Shown here one piece after another: positions 1 to 5,015 of a DNA stretch of 7,739 nucleotides. Position numbers and translations under genes: made by a program. Numbering within the stretch: the first letter of the stretch is position 1; every line of letters begins with the position of its first letter. Source of the stretch: an uncultured Oscillospiraceae bacterium (GTDB lineage: Bacteria; Bacillota; Clostridia; Oscillospirales; Oscillospiraceae); contig CANQUO010000101.1 in assembly GCA_947627085.1 (NCBI GenBank), forward strand, positions 1 to 7,739, written 5' to 3'. The notes under the pieces were generated by a model, which was not told the origin of the DNA, searched no databases, and worked only from the letters and a program-made list of their open reading frames with translations.

Positions 1-376
1 GGGAGGTGGCGATCTTTGCCCGACGTAAGAGGGCCCCGATGCGCAAAAAGAGCTCGTCTAAGTCGATGGGCTTGACCATGTAGTCGTCGATGCCGATGCG
101 GTAGCCTCTCTGCTTGGAGGCGAAATCGTCCCGGGCCGTCATGAAGAGAATGGGGATATCATGGTTGAGGCTCCGCACTGTTTTCGCGAACTCGTAGCCG
201 TCCACTCCGGGCATCATAATATCGGAGACGATGAGGTCAAAGGCGTTTTCGTACATGGCGTCATAAGCCTCGTTGGCGTCGAGACATCCCACCGCCTTAT
301 AACCGCTGTTGTTCAGGAAGGAACAGACCGTACGGTTTAAGTCCTTATCGTCCTCCAGGACCAAAATCTTAAACAT
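1..376 (-). CDS. OmpR-type response regulator, receiver domain (3' part missing)
   Basis: This is the first 125 residues of a two-component response regulator; the rest lies beyond the left edge. The protein receives a phosphoryl group from a sensor histidine kinase and would then change transcription through a C-terminal DNA-binding domain not visible here. The translation starts MFKILVLEDD and carries the full receiver signature: acidic pocket E8-D9-D10, phosphoacceptor D52 in SDIMMPGVDG, T80 in FMTARDD and K102 in MVKPID, followed by the linker-like LFLRIGALLRRAK. The spacing fits the OmpR/PhoB class, so a winged-helix output domain is expected, but that is inference. The ATG at 376 is preceded by an AAGGGGG ribosome site about 8 bases upstream. 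A cognate kinase gene probably follows off the left edge. No frameshift or missing key residue is seen. Confidence 0.93.
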   Translation of the reverse strand, partial: MFKILVLEDDKDLNRTVCSFLNNSGYKAVGCLDANEAYDAMYENAFDLIVSDIMMPGVDGYEFAKTVRSLNHDIPILFMTARDDFASKQRGYRIGIDDYMVKPIDLDELFLRIGALLRRAKIATS

Positions 377-397
377 GGCAACGCCCCCTTTTTCCCT

Positions 398-406
398 ATC
401 ATAGCA
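398..406 (-). promoter_or_regulatory. Extended -10 promoter for the response regulator
   Basis: Read on the minus strand, TGC is followed by TATGAT (TGnTATGAT), an extended -10 element with one mismatch to TATAAT. No convincing -35 hexamer sits 16-18 bases upstream, which suits the extended -10 type. The predicted start near 391 gives a short leader containing the AAGGGGG ribosome site. The element lies just downstream of the terminator of the neighbouring operon, so the regulator gene appears to be its own transcription unit. Confidence 0.5.
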
Positions 407-450
407 CCCAAATGTTAAAGTTTTGTTTGCATTTTGAATTTTTGCATAAT

Positions 451-496
451 TTTTTAAAAAATCGACCCGTACCGGCTTTAGCCCGTGCGGATCGAT
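451..496 (-). terminator. Intrinsic terminator of the small-protein operon
   Basis: On the minus strand the stretch from 496 to 461 folds as a 16-pair stem with two mismatches and one G-T pair around a TAAA tetraloop. The outer arms are ATCGA and TCGAT, the inner arms GGGC/GCC-type pairs. A run of T follows directly (TTTTTT, then AAAAAT). It lies five bases past the stop codon of the 75-residue gene and separates it from the response regulator. Confidence 0.8.
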
Positions 497-501
497 GGAT
501 T

Positions 502-729
502 TTAGCGGTTATTGGTGTTTTTGGACGCCTCCACGCGGGACTTTTGTTCTTCGGCGAGGCGCTTTTCCGCGTCCTCCACGGTCTCGCCCTCGTGGGTCAG
601 GAACCTGTCCACGAAGCCGTCCTCCATCTTCTTATACGCGCCTACGACGCCATTTTCAATCTTCTTATACCCTCCGACGACGGCGTCCGCAATCTTTTCG
701 TTGGCCTTTACGAGCTTTGACTTTGCCAT
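502..729 (-). CDS. 75-residue undecad-repeat protein of unknown function
   Basis: A small soluble protein, MAKSKLVKAN to KNTNNR, with no signal peptide or membrane segment. Residues 6-49 are four consecutive 11-residue units: LVKANEKIADA, VVGGYKKIENG, VVGAYKKMEDG and FVDRFLTHEGE. The two central copies differ at only four of eleven positions. Periodicity of 11 with paired hydrophobics followed by Lys/Glu predicts a long amphipathic helix of the kind that lies on membranes or forms right-handed coiled coils. Residues 50-75 are highly charged and probably also helical. The open frame runs further upstream, to 879, but the start at 729 is chosen because AGGAGGT sits 9 bases before it and the extension would overlap the upstream gene. 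It lies 19 bases downstream of the membrane-protein gene, so they form an operon. Similar small proteins occur in gut Clostridia by my recollection; no function is known to me. Confidence 0.82.
   Translation of the reverse strand: MAKSKLVKANEKIADAVVGGYKKIENGVVGAYKKMEDGFVDRFLTHEGETVEDAEKRLAEEQKSRVEASKNTNNR
583..714 (-). repeat. Four 33-bp coding repeats (11-residue units)
   Basis: Units lie at 682-714, 649-681, 616-648 and 583-615. The two central units are clearly similar in DNA: both begin GTCGT and share TATAAGAAGAT. The outer two are similar only in protein pattern. Phase is kept exactly at 33 bases with no gaps, which suggests an ancestral tandem duplication preserved by selection on helix geometry. 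Confidence 0.75.
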
Positions 730-748
730 GATTAATGTACCTCCTAAA

Positions 749-1117
749 TTATTTAAGTCCCTTGACCACGGGGATAAGACAGAGCAGCAGGACGATTCCC
801 ACGATTCCCACGACGATGCCCCAGACCAGCATATCCCACACCATGACCATGCACATCCCAACGCCCAGTACGATGGCACCGGCGATGCCTAAAAGCGCCG
901 TCCCGATGGCCTTGCCGTTTAAGACGATCATGGGCTTGCCGTCCATCTTCCGGCGGATAAGTACCATGGCGAGCAGTATCACGGCGCCGATGGCGCCCAC
1001 CACGATGCCCTCCGTCAGCGCGCCCCACTCAGGGATAAGTCCCATGCACATACCCAGGGCAAAGAGGAGCCCGCCGACGGTACTCATGATAAGGGTCACG
1101 AAGTTTTTCTTTTTCAT
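749..1117 (-). CDS. Four-helix membrane protein with duplicated hairpin, unknown function
   Basis: A 122-residue hydrophobic protein beginning MKKKNFVTLIMS. Four membrane segments are visible at about residues 7-28, 37-54, 71-93 and 95-116, joined by a basic cytoplasmic-type loop (RRKMDGKP, 55-62). The two halves resemble each other. GMCM at 22-25 recurs at 87-90, and the GIVVGAIGAVILL stretch from 37 recurs as GIVVGIVGIVLLL from 100, so the protein is probably an internal duplication of a two-helix unit. The start at 1117 is preferred over an in-frame ATG at 1153 because GGAGGT lies 8 bases upstream of it. It is the first gene of an operon with the undecad-repeat protein, 19 bases downstream. 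No transporter or enzyme motif is seen. A plausible but unproven idea is that the pair works together at the membrane. Confidence 0.85.
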   Translation of the reverse strand: MKKKNFVTLIMSTVGGLLFALGMCMGLIPEWGALTEGIVVGAIGAVILLAMVLIRRKMDGKPMIVLNGKAIGTALLGIAGAIVLGVGMCMVMVWDMLVWGIVVGIVGIVLLLCLIPVVKGLK

Positions 1118-1164
1118 TGAAACACACCTCCAATTATTTAAGTGATCTCTCACTCGGCGGCCGT

Positions 1165-1170
1165 ATTATA
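1165..1170 (-). promoter_or_regulatory. Candidate -10 element for the small-protein operon
   Basis: A perfect TATAAT on the minus strand lies 48 bases upstream of the ATG at 1117. The best-spaced -35 positions (AAGCTT or AGCTTT) are poor matches, so either an activator is needed or AT-rich upstream DNA (1181-1230, with A and T tracts) acts as an UP element. The leader would contain the GGAGGT ribosome site. Confidence 0.45.
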
Positions 1171-1246
1171 TCGCCTGAATGTTTTTAAAGCTTTTAAGTT
1201 TTGTTTGAGAAATATTAAAATATATATTTTCCGCCGTCCTTACAAA

Positions 1247-1285
1247 AAGCGAAGGCCTCTCCCGCTTTGGGTGGGGCCTTCGCTT
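1247..1285 (-). terminator. Intrinsic terminator of the sigma/membrane-protein operon
   Basis: An 11-bp perfect outer stem, AAGCGAAGGCC with GGCCTTCGCTT, continues inward with C/G pairs broken by one T-T mismatch. On the minus strand it is followed by a short T run (CTTTTTG). It begins 10 bases after the stop codon of the 503-residue gene and ends transcription before the small-protein operon. Confidence 0.85.
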
Positions 1286-1295
1286 GGTTGCGCGC

Positions 1296-2807
1296 TTATT
1301 TGAGCTCGTAGACGTACATATATTCGTGGGGGTAACTGCCGTTGTCGTCCCGGTCGTAGTGTGGGTCTGTCAAAAAGTAGACTCTGTCATCGTCAAGCCA
1401 GCCGCACATGGTATATTCAGCCGTGCCGGCTCTTGTTAGGAGGCAAACGCGATGACGCTCCACATCCAGCACGCAAACGGAGCTCAGCGCGTCCATTCCC
1501 TCGCCCGCCAGGGTATCGAAAAGCTTGTCCCCCTGTGGGCTCGCCGCGAATTTGAGGTCACCGTCCCTGTCGGAGATGCCGGGGAGAAGCCAACGCTCGC
1601 CTGTTATGAGGTCCACAGCCGACACATCTCCCCCCTTATCGCGCCAGAGCACCGCCCTGGAGCCGGAAACCATGATTATCCCCTCGTCCTCCCCCACGCC
1701 CGCGTAGGTCCTGCCGGTGAGGGCGTACCAGTACTCAAGCTCCGGTGTCTCTTGGCCTGAGGACACATCCCGATGGGCCAGCGGGGCGCCGCTTACAGGC
1801 GCCGTGATATTTCCGGTGGCCAGATCGACCGTGCGGTAGTCAAGCCGGTGATCCCGGCTGAGCGAGCAGCATATGAGCGTACCGTCCCCATAAAACCACG
1901 CCTCGTTCACCCGCTCAAGGCCGCAAACTTCACTCATGGCGTGTACGGCGCGCGTCTCAAGGTCAGCCAGGTACAGCTCGTCCCCGCTCTCGCTGAGCAT
2001 CAGGCCCTCGCTGAAAACGGCATAGCGAAGGTCGGATGTGAAGCGTATGTTCTCGGAGTTTACGTATTTCTCCGATGGCCAGTCTATGCCCGCGAAGGGC
2101 TCCGTGACCTCGCCGGTGCGAATGTCGTAGACCGCCGGAAAGGGTCTGCCGTCATATATATCGATAAATATCCTGTCCCTCACATTTTCCTTCGTAAAGA
2201 CGCTGTACAGCGGAAAATCCTCCCTCACCCCCGGGTCCTGATAGGGGGTGTGTACCGCCAGCACGCCGTCAAGCCCGCTCCAGCGAAAGCTCACATCCAC
2301 GCCGCGCGCCGTCACGTTTACCTCGTGCCAGTCTGTCATCTCCCGGAGCATACCGCCCTTTGGCACGGCGTAGGCCGTATTTATCCACCACTGGTCCGGC
2401 CTGTTTGGATTGAATATCACCACGCCACGCCAGACATCGCAGTAGCCCTCCAACCGGTAGCTCTCCATTGAGGCCCCTTCCGTCACGGTAAAGCTGCCGA
2501 CACTGTCCCCCGGCTCCCGTGCCCCCGGTCCGCCGGGGCTTGTGGCCTGCGCGTCAAGGGACTCACGCTCCCGGTCCACATCGACGGCGATGGGGAGCTT
2601 AAAAAATCCGAACACCGCCTCCCGGACCTCCACGGATACGGCCATGGCGGTCACAAGCGTCAGCGTCAACGCCAGCGCCGCCGCCAGCGCAATGAGCCCC
2701 GCTCTCCGTAATGACCGCCCAGTACGCCGCGGCGTCAGCTCCTCGGCCAGGACGATGTAGCTTGAGTCCACCTCGCCCAGGGCGTCAACAAGCATATCAA
2801 CGGTCAT
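1296..2807 (-). CDS. Sigma-coupled membrane protein with propeller-like outer domain (putative anti-sigma factor)
   Basis: A 503-residue protein with a short cytoplasmic N-terminus (1-35, rich in Arg near the membrane), one membrane segment at about 36-57, a VREAVFGFFK motif just after it, a Gly/Pro-rich linker (about 88-102) and a large extracytoplasmic part. The outer part repeats a strand-turn pattern: VYDIRTGEVTEPF (227-239), ADLETRAVHAM (281-291), VDLATGNITAPV (327-338), VDLITGERWLLPG (398-410), VLDVERHRVCLLT (446-458) and a last YMYVYELK. This is typical of beta-propeller blades (TolB/WD-like), here five or six of them. The start overlaps the sigma stop as ATGA, with GGGAGGG 6-7 bases upstream inside the sigma gene, so translation is coupled. 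The position directly after an ECF sigma gene and the topology suggest it holds the sigma factor inactive until an outside signal. I see no zinc-binding HxxxCxxC motif, so it is not the ZAS anti-sigma class; the role is inferred from context. Confidence 0.8.
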   Translation of the reverse strand: MTVDMLVDALGEVDSSYIVLAEELTPRRTGRSLRRAGLIALAAALALTLTLVTAMAVSVEVREAVFGFFKLPIAVDVDRERESLDAQATSPGGPGAREPGDSVGSFTVTEGASMESYRLEGYCDVWRGVVIFNPNRPDQWWINTAYAVPKGGMLREMTDWHEVNVTARGVDVSFRWSGLDGVLAVHTPYQDPGVREDFPLYSVFTKENVRDRIFIDIYDGRPFPAVYDIRTGEVTEPFAGIDWPSEKYVNSENIRFTSDLRYAVFSEGLMLSESGDELYLADLETRAVHAMSEVCGLERVNEAWFYGDGTLICCSLSRDHRLDYRTVDLATGNITAPVSGAPLAHRDVSSGQETPELEYWYALTGRTYAGVGEDEGIIMVSGSRAVLWRDKGGDVSAVDLITGERWLLPGISDRDGDLKFAASPQGDKLFDTLAGEGMDALSSVCVLDVERHRVCLLTRAGTAEYTMCGWLDDDRVYFLTDPHYDRDDNGSYPHEYMYVYELK

Positions 2808-3361
2808 ATCCAGCCCTCCCTTTCAAGATGGTTTTTCAGCTTTTTCCGCGTCCTGTGAAGGGACGATTTTACCGTGCCCTCGCTTGTCCCGGACGCCCTG
2901 GCGATGTCCGCCACCGAATCGAAGTACCAGTAGCGCCGCAGGAAAAAATCCCGTTCGTTTTTTGAAAGACCCTTCAGAAAACCGTTCAGCGTGTCCGCAA
3001 GCTCCCCCGCCTCAACGCTCCCCTCTGTGTCCCGGTCGTCCGGCAAAATTTCTGAAAGCTCCTCGATTGCCACCGCCGCCCTGCCTCCGCCGCGCTTGTA
3101 AGCCATACGCTCGCGCAGGCGGTTGAGGCTGATTCTCCTCGTTATCTTTCCGAGAAACGCCCGTAATGCGTCGGGAAAATGCGGCGGCATCGCGTTCCAG
3201 GCCGATATGTATGTGTCGTTTACACATTCCTCCGCGTCCTCGCGATTTTCAAGCACATTTTTCGCGACGCGCATGAGGTACGGCCCGTACTTCTCCTCCG
3301 TCTCCGCTATGGCACTCTGGTCCCGGGCAAAGTAGAGCTGGACGATCGCTCTGTCCTCCAC
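2804..3361 (-). CDS. ECF-type RNA polymerase sigma factor
   Basis: A 185-residue sigma-70 family protein with only regions 2 and 4, which defines the extracytoplasmic-function group. Region 2 spans about residues 22-90. The core-binding and -10-reading segment is DAEECVNDTYISAWNAMPP (42-60), a pattern common in clostridial ECF factors. Region 4 spans about 124-182, with the helix-turn-helix SVADIARASGTSEGTVKSSL (149-168) and a basic end, HRTRKKLKNH, that would contact the -35 element. The linker (91-120) is acidic. The start is GTG at 3361, preceded by GGGAGG 8 bases upstream. The gene overlaps the next one by four bases. It would direct RNA polymerase to stress or envelope genes when released by its membrane partner; the target genes are not visible. 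The upstream Crp/Fnr gene ends 86 bases earlier. Confidence 0.93.
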   Translation of the reverse strand: MEDRAIVQLYFARDQSAIAETEEKYGPYLMRVAKNVLENREDAEECVNDTYISAWNAMPPHFPDALRAFLGKITRRISLNRLRERMAYKRGGGRAAVAIEELSEILPDDRDTEGSVEAGELADTLNGFLKGLSKNERDFFLRRYWYFDSVADIARASGTSEGTVKSSLHRTRKKLKNHLEREGWI

Positions 3362-3447
3362 GGTCTCGCCTCCCTTCCTCTTTCTACACGTAAGGTCACC
3401 TTTTTTGCCCGGAGGGTTGCGGGGATTTAAAAAATTTTCAAAAAATA
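3362..3447. other. Short AT-rich spacer between regulator and sigma genes
   Basis: The 86 bases hold the sigma ribosome site (GGGAGG near 3370) and a very AT-rich block at about 3425-3460 with A and T tracts. I see no GC-rich hairpin with a T tail for the Crp/Fnr gene and no well-spaced promoter for the sigma gene. Read-through from the regulator into the sigma operon is therefore possible but not shown. Confidence 0.4.
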
Positions 3448-4122
3448 TTATTTTGTTTTTCCGTTTCGTATGGTAAACTCGTTTTTATGAAAGGTAAGTA
3501 TCCCCTCGTCCCGCATTTTGCAAAGCTCATTTGACATGGCGCTACGGTCCACGGAGAGGAAGTCGGCAAGCTCCTGGCGGTTGAAGGGTATGGCGAAGGA
3601 GGCGCTCTTTTGCCTTTTTGCCTCGTCCGATAGATAGGACAGCAGTTTGTCTCTTGTGGTGCGCCTGGACATATAGTCGAGCTTTCGAACAAGGCCCCTG
3701 TTTCTTGCGGAGACGGTATAAAAGAGATTTTTCACAAGCTGTGTGTGAAAGGGACAGGCGGAGGGGCAGACGGACAGTATCCGGTCAAGGTCGAAGGACA
3801 GCACCACGCTGTCCTCCGTGGCGACGACGTCGTTTAAAAGCGCGCCGCTGTCGGGGACTATATATGCCTCTCCGAATATTTCGCCGGGCTTTATGTCGTT
3901 GAGGATGCTCAGGTTGCCCCAGTAATCCTCCTTTTGGATATGAAGTCCCCCCTCGGCAAGCAGAGTGAGCCCCCGGGCGCGCTCCCCCTGTCGAAATACG
4001 TACTCTCCCTTCTTATAGCGCCGGACCGCCGCCCCAAGACAGTCCAGCATTGATGCGATGTCCTCGTCGCCGGCACCGGAGAATAATTTCGTTTTATTCA
4101 AAAGAGGGATAAATTCTTTCAT
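3448..4122 (-). CDS. Crp/Fnr-family transcriptional regulator
   Basis: A 224-residue DNA-binding regulator. Residues about 10-115 form a cyclic-nucleotide-type sensing barrel with the glycine turns KKGEYVFRQGE and IKPGEIFGEA. The dimer helix follows (125-150). The winged helix ends with FNRQELADFLSVDRSAMSNELCKMRDEGIL (180-209), whose recognition helix is around SAMSNELCKM. The FNR N-terminal cysteine cluster is absent, but cysteines occur at 28, 119, 123 and 201; the CPSAC motif at 119-123 sits just before the dimer helix. The open frame allows an ATG at 4167, but that codon has no ribosome site and falls in the predicted promoter. The ATG at 4122 has GAGG 5 bases upstream, so it is chosen. 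The gene is divergent from the ferredoxin-domain gene and is the likely regulator of it. Related clostridial proteins often sit near redox or nitrosative-stress genes (from memory), so an HcpR-like role is possible. Confidence 0.9.
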   Translation of the reverse strand: MKEFIPLLNKTKLFSGAGDEDIASMLDCLGAAVRRYKKGEYVFRQGERARGLTLLAEGGLHIQKEDYWGNLSILNDIKPGEIFGEAYIVPDSGALLNDVVATEDSVVLSFDLDRILSVCPSACPFHTQLVKNLFYTVSARNRGLVRKLDYMSRRTTRDKLLSYLSDEAKRQKSASFAIPFNRQELADFLSVDRSAMSNELCKMRDEGILTFHKNEFTIRNGKTK

Positions 4123-4137
4123 AAAAACCTCGATTTC

Positions 4138-4151
4138 GTTGTAAATACAAC
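4138..4151. promoter_or_regulatory. Candidate Crp/Fnr operator palindrome
   Basis: GTTGTA-AA-TACAAC is a perfect inverted repeat with 6-base arms and a 2-base centre, between the divergent regulator and ferredoxin-domain genes. Its centre (between 4144 and 4145) is 41.5 bases upstream of the predicted ferredoxin start at 4186, the class II activator position for Crp/Fnr proteins. For the regulator's own transcript (predicted start near 4160) it lies in the untranslated leader, about +10 to +23, where binding would block transcription. Binding by the adjacent regulator is inferred. Confidence 0.6.
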
Positions 4152-4179
4152 AGACCTTTTTCTCCATTTTTACTACAAT
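4151..4179 (+). promoter_or_regulatory. Promoter of the ferredoxin-domain gene
   Basis: TACAAT at 4174-4179 is a five-of-six match to the -10 consensus. The -35 position 17 bases upstream, CAGACC (4151-4156), matches TTGACA poorly. A good -10 with a weak -35 next to an operator at -41.5 is the typical layout of an activator-dependent promoter. Predicted start is near 4186, giving a leader of about 34 bases that contains AAGGAGG. Confidence 0.5.
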
Positions 4180-4195
4180 ATAAGCGGAAAGTCAA
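4167..4195 (-). promoter_or_regulatory. Promoter of the Crp/Fnr regulator gene
   Basis: On the minus strand TTGACT (4190-4195) is a five-of-six -35 match. Seventeen bases on lies TAAAAA (4167-4172), a four-of-six -10. It overlaps the divergent ferredoxin promoter, so the two polymerase complexes would compete. A TATATT closer to the -35 is a possible alternative -10, but its spacing is far too short. Confidence 0.45.
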
Positions 4196-4219
4196 GAGAC
4201 GTCTCAAGGAGGAATAAAA

Positions 4220-4912
4220 ATGGTCAGAAAAATCATCAAAATCGACGAGGAAAAATGCAATGGCTGCGGCATCTGCGCCGGCGCCTGTCACGAGGGGGCT
4301 ATCGGTATGGTAAACGGCAAGGCAAGGCTCCTGCGTGAGGACTATTGCGACGGGCTTGGCGACTGCCTTCCCGCCTGCCCCACCGGGGCCATAAGCTTTG
4401 AGAAGCGTGAGGCCCCGGCCTATGACGAGGCGGCGGTCCTGGCATCAAAACGGGAAAAGGAGGAGGAAAAGCTCCCCTGCGGCTGTCCCGGCACGGAATC
4501 AAGAGCCATTGAGCGTAATAATACATCGTGCGATAGCGTATCTGTCCCCAGCCGTCTCTCCCAGTGGCCGGTTCAGATAAAGCTCGCCCCGGTAAAGGCC
4601 CCGTATTTCGACGGCGCCGGGCTCCTGGTGGCCGCGGACTGCACAGCCTACGCCTATGGCAATTTCCACAACGATTTTATCAAAAATAGAATCACCCTCA
4701 TCGGGTGCCCGAAGCTTGACATGGTGGATTATACCGAAAAGCTCACCCAGATCATCGCCGGAAACGACATAAAGAGCGTGACCGTCGTCCGCATGGAGGT
4801 CCCCTGTTGCGGCGGCATCGAAAACGCGGTAAAGCAGGCTCTTCAAAAAAGCGGCAAATTCATCCCCTGGTCCGTCGCGACCATCACCACCGGCGGGCAG
4901 ATAAAGGAGTGA
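4220..4912 (+). CDS. Ferredoxin-domain iron-sulfur protein with C-terminal cysteine domain
   Basis: A 230-residue cytoplasmic protein. The first cluster motif is CNGCGICAGAC (C13, C16, C19, C23), a normal [4Fe-4S] site. The second is CDGLGDCLPACP: C43, C49 and C53 are present, but the usual second cysteine is Leu46, so it may bind a [3Fe-4S] cluster or borrow a ligand such as C87 or C89 in the LPCGCPG motif. The middle (about 62-86) is charged and probably flexible. The C-terminal part (about 115-230) is not a ferredoxin: it holds VAADCTAYAYGNFH (C141), IGCPKLD (C163) and VPCCGGIENAV (C196, C197), which may form a further metal or redox site. The ATG at 4220 has AAGGAGG ending 7 bases upstream. 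It probably carries electrons or senses redox state; I cannot name a partner. It is the only plus-strand gene and is divergent from the Crp/Fnr gene, suggesting control by it. Confidence 0.88.
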   Translation: MVRKIIKIDEEKCNGCGICAGACHEGAIGMVNGKARLLREDYCDGLGDCLPACPTGAISFEKREAPAYDEAAVLASKREKEEEKLPCGCPGTESRAIERNNTSCDSVSVPSRLSQWPVQIKLAPVKAPYFDGAGLLVAADCTAYAYGNFHNDFIKNRITLIGCPKLDMVDYTEKLTQIIAGNDIKSVTVVRMEVPCCGGIENAVKQALQKSGKFIPWSVATITTGGQIKE

Positions 4913-4967
4913 ACCGGCTGACGGGGCTTTTATGAGAGGCGGGTCGCTTTAAACTGAATACATAAAT

Positions 4968-4998
4968 AACCCGGCGGGATCGATTCTCCCGCCGGGTT
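4968..4998. terminator. Shared bidirectional terminator between convergent genes
   Basis: A perfect 12-bp stem, AACCCGGCGGGA with TCCCGCCGGGTT, around a 7-base loop. It stands between the ferredoxin-domain gene (plus, stop at 4912) and the methyltransferase gene (minus, stop at 5016). T tails are short on both sides (TTTGTAT on plus, TTATTTATG on minus), but the stem is very stable. Confidence 0.85.
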
Positions 4999-5015
4999 TG
5001 TATCAAAGATGGTAT

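Noticed and set aside
616..681. Possible CRISPR-like or satellite repeat
   Set aside because: Only two 33-bp units are similar in DNA, they are adjacent without spacers, and they are in frame within a coding gene, so this is a protein repeat.
512..892. Plus-strand open frames across the small-protein operon
   Set aside because: They lack ribosome sites and run antisense to two minus-strand genes that each have a strong Shine-Dalgarno site, and the repeat structure is only sensible on the minus strand.
1773..2471. A long plus-strand open frame (232 codons) inside the 503-residue gene
   Set aside because: It is antisense to a gene with a clear ribosome site, translational coupling to the sigma gene, a membrane segment and repeated domain pattern. 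High GC content gives long chance frames on the other strand, and its product has no recognisable motif.
3425..3460. AT-rich block as a terminator for the Crp/Fnr gene
   Set aside because: It has A and T tracts but no GC-containing stem, so I could not support an intrinsic terminator.
4123..4167. Fifteen-residue N-terminal extension of the Crp/Fnr regulator
   Set aside because: The ATG at 4167 has no ribosome site, overlaps the predicted -10, and the extension would translate through the operator palindrome. The ATG at 4122 has GAGG at a workable distance.
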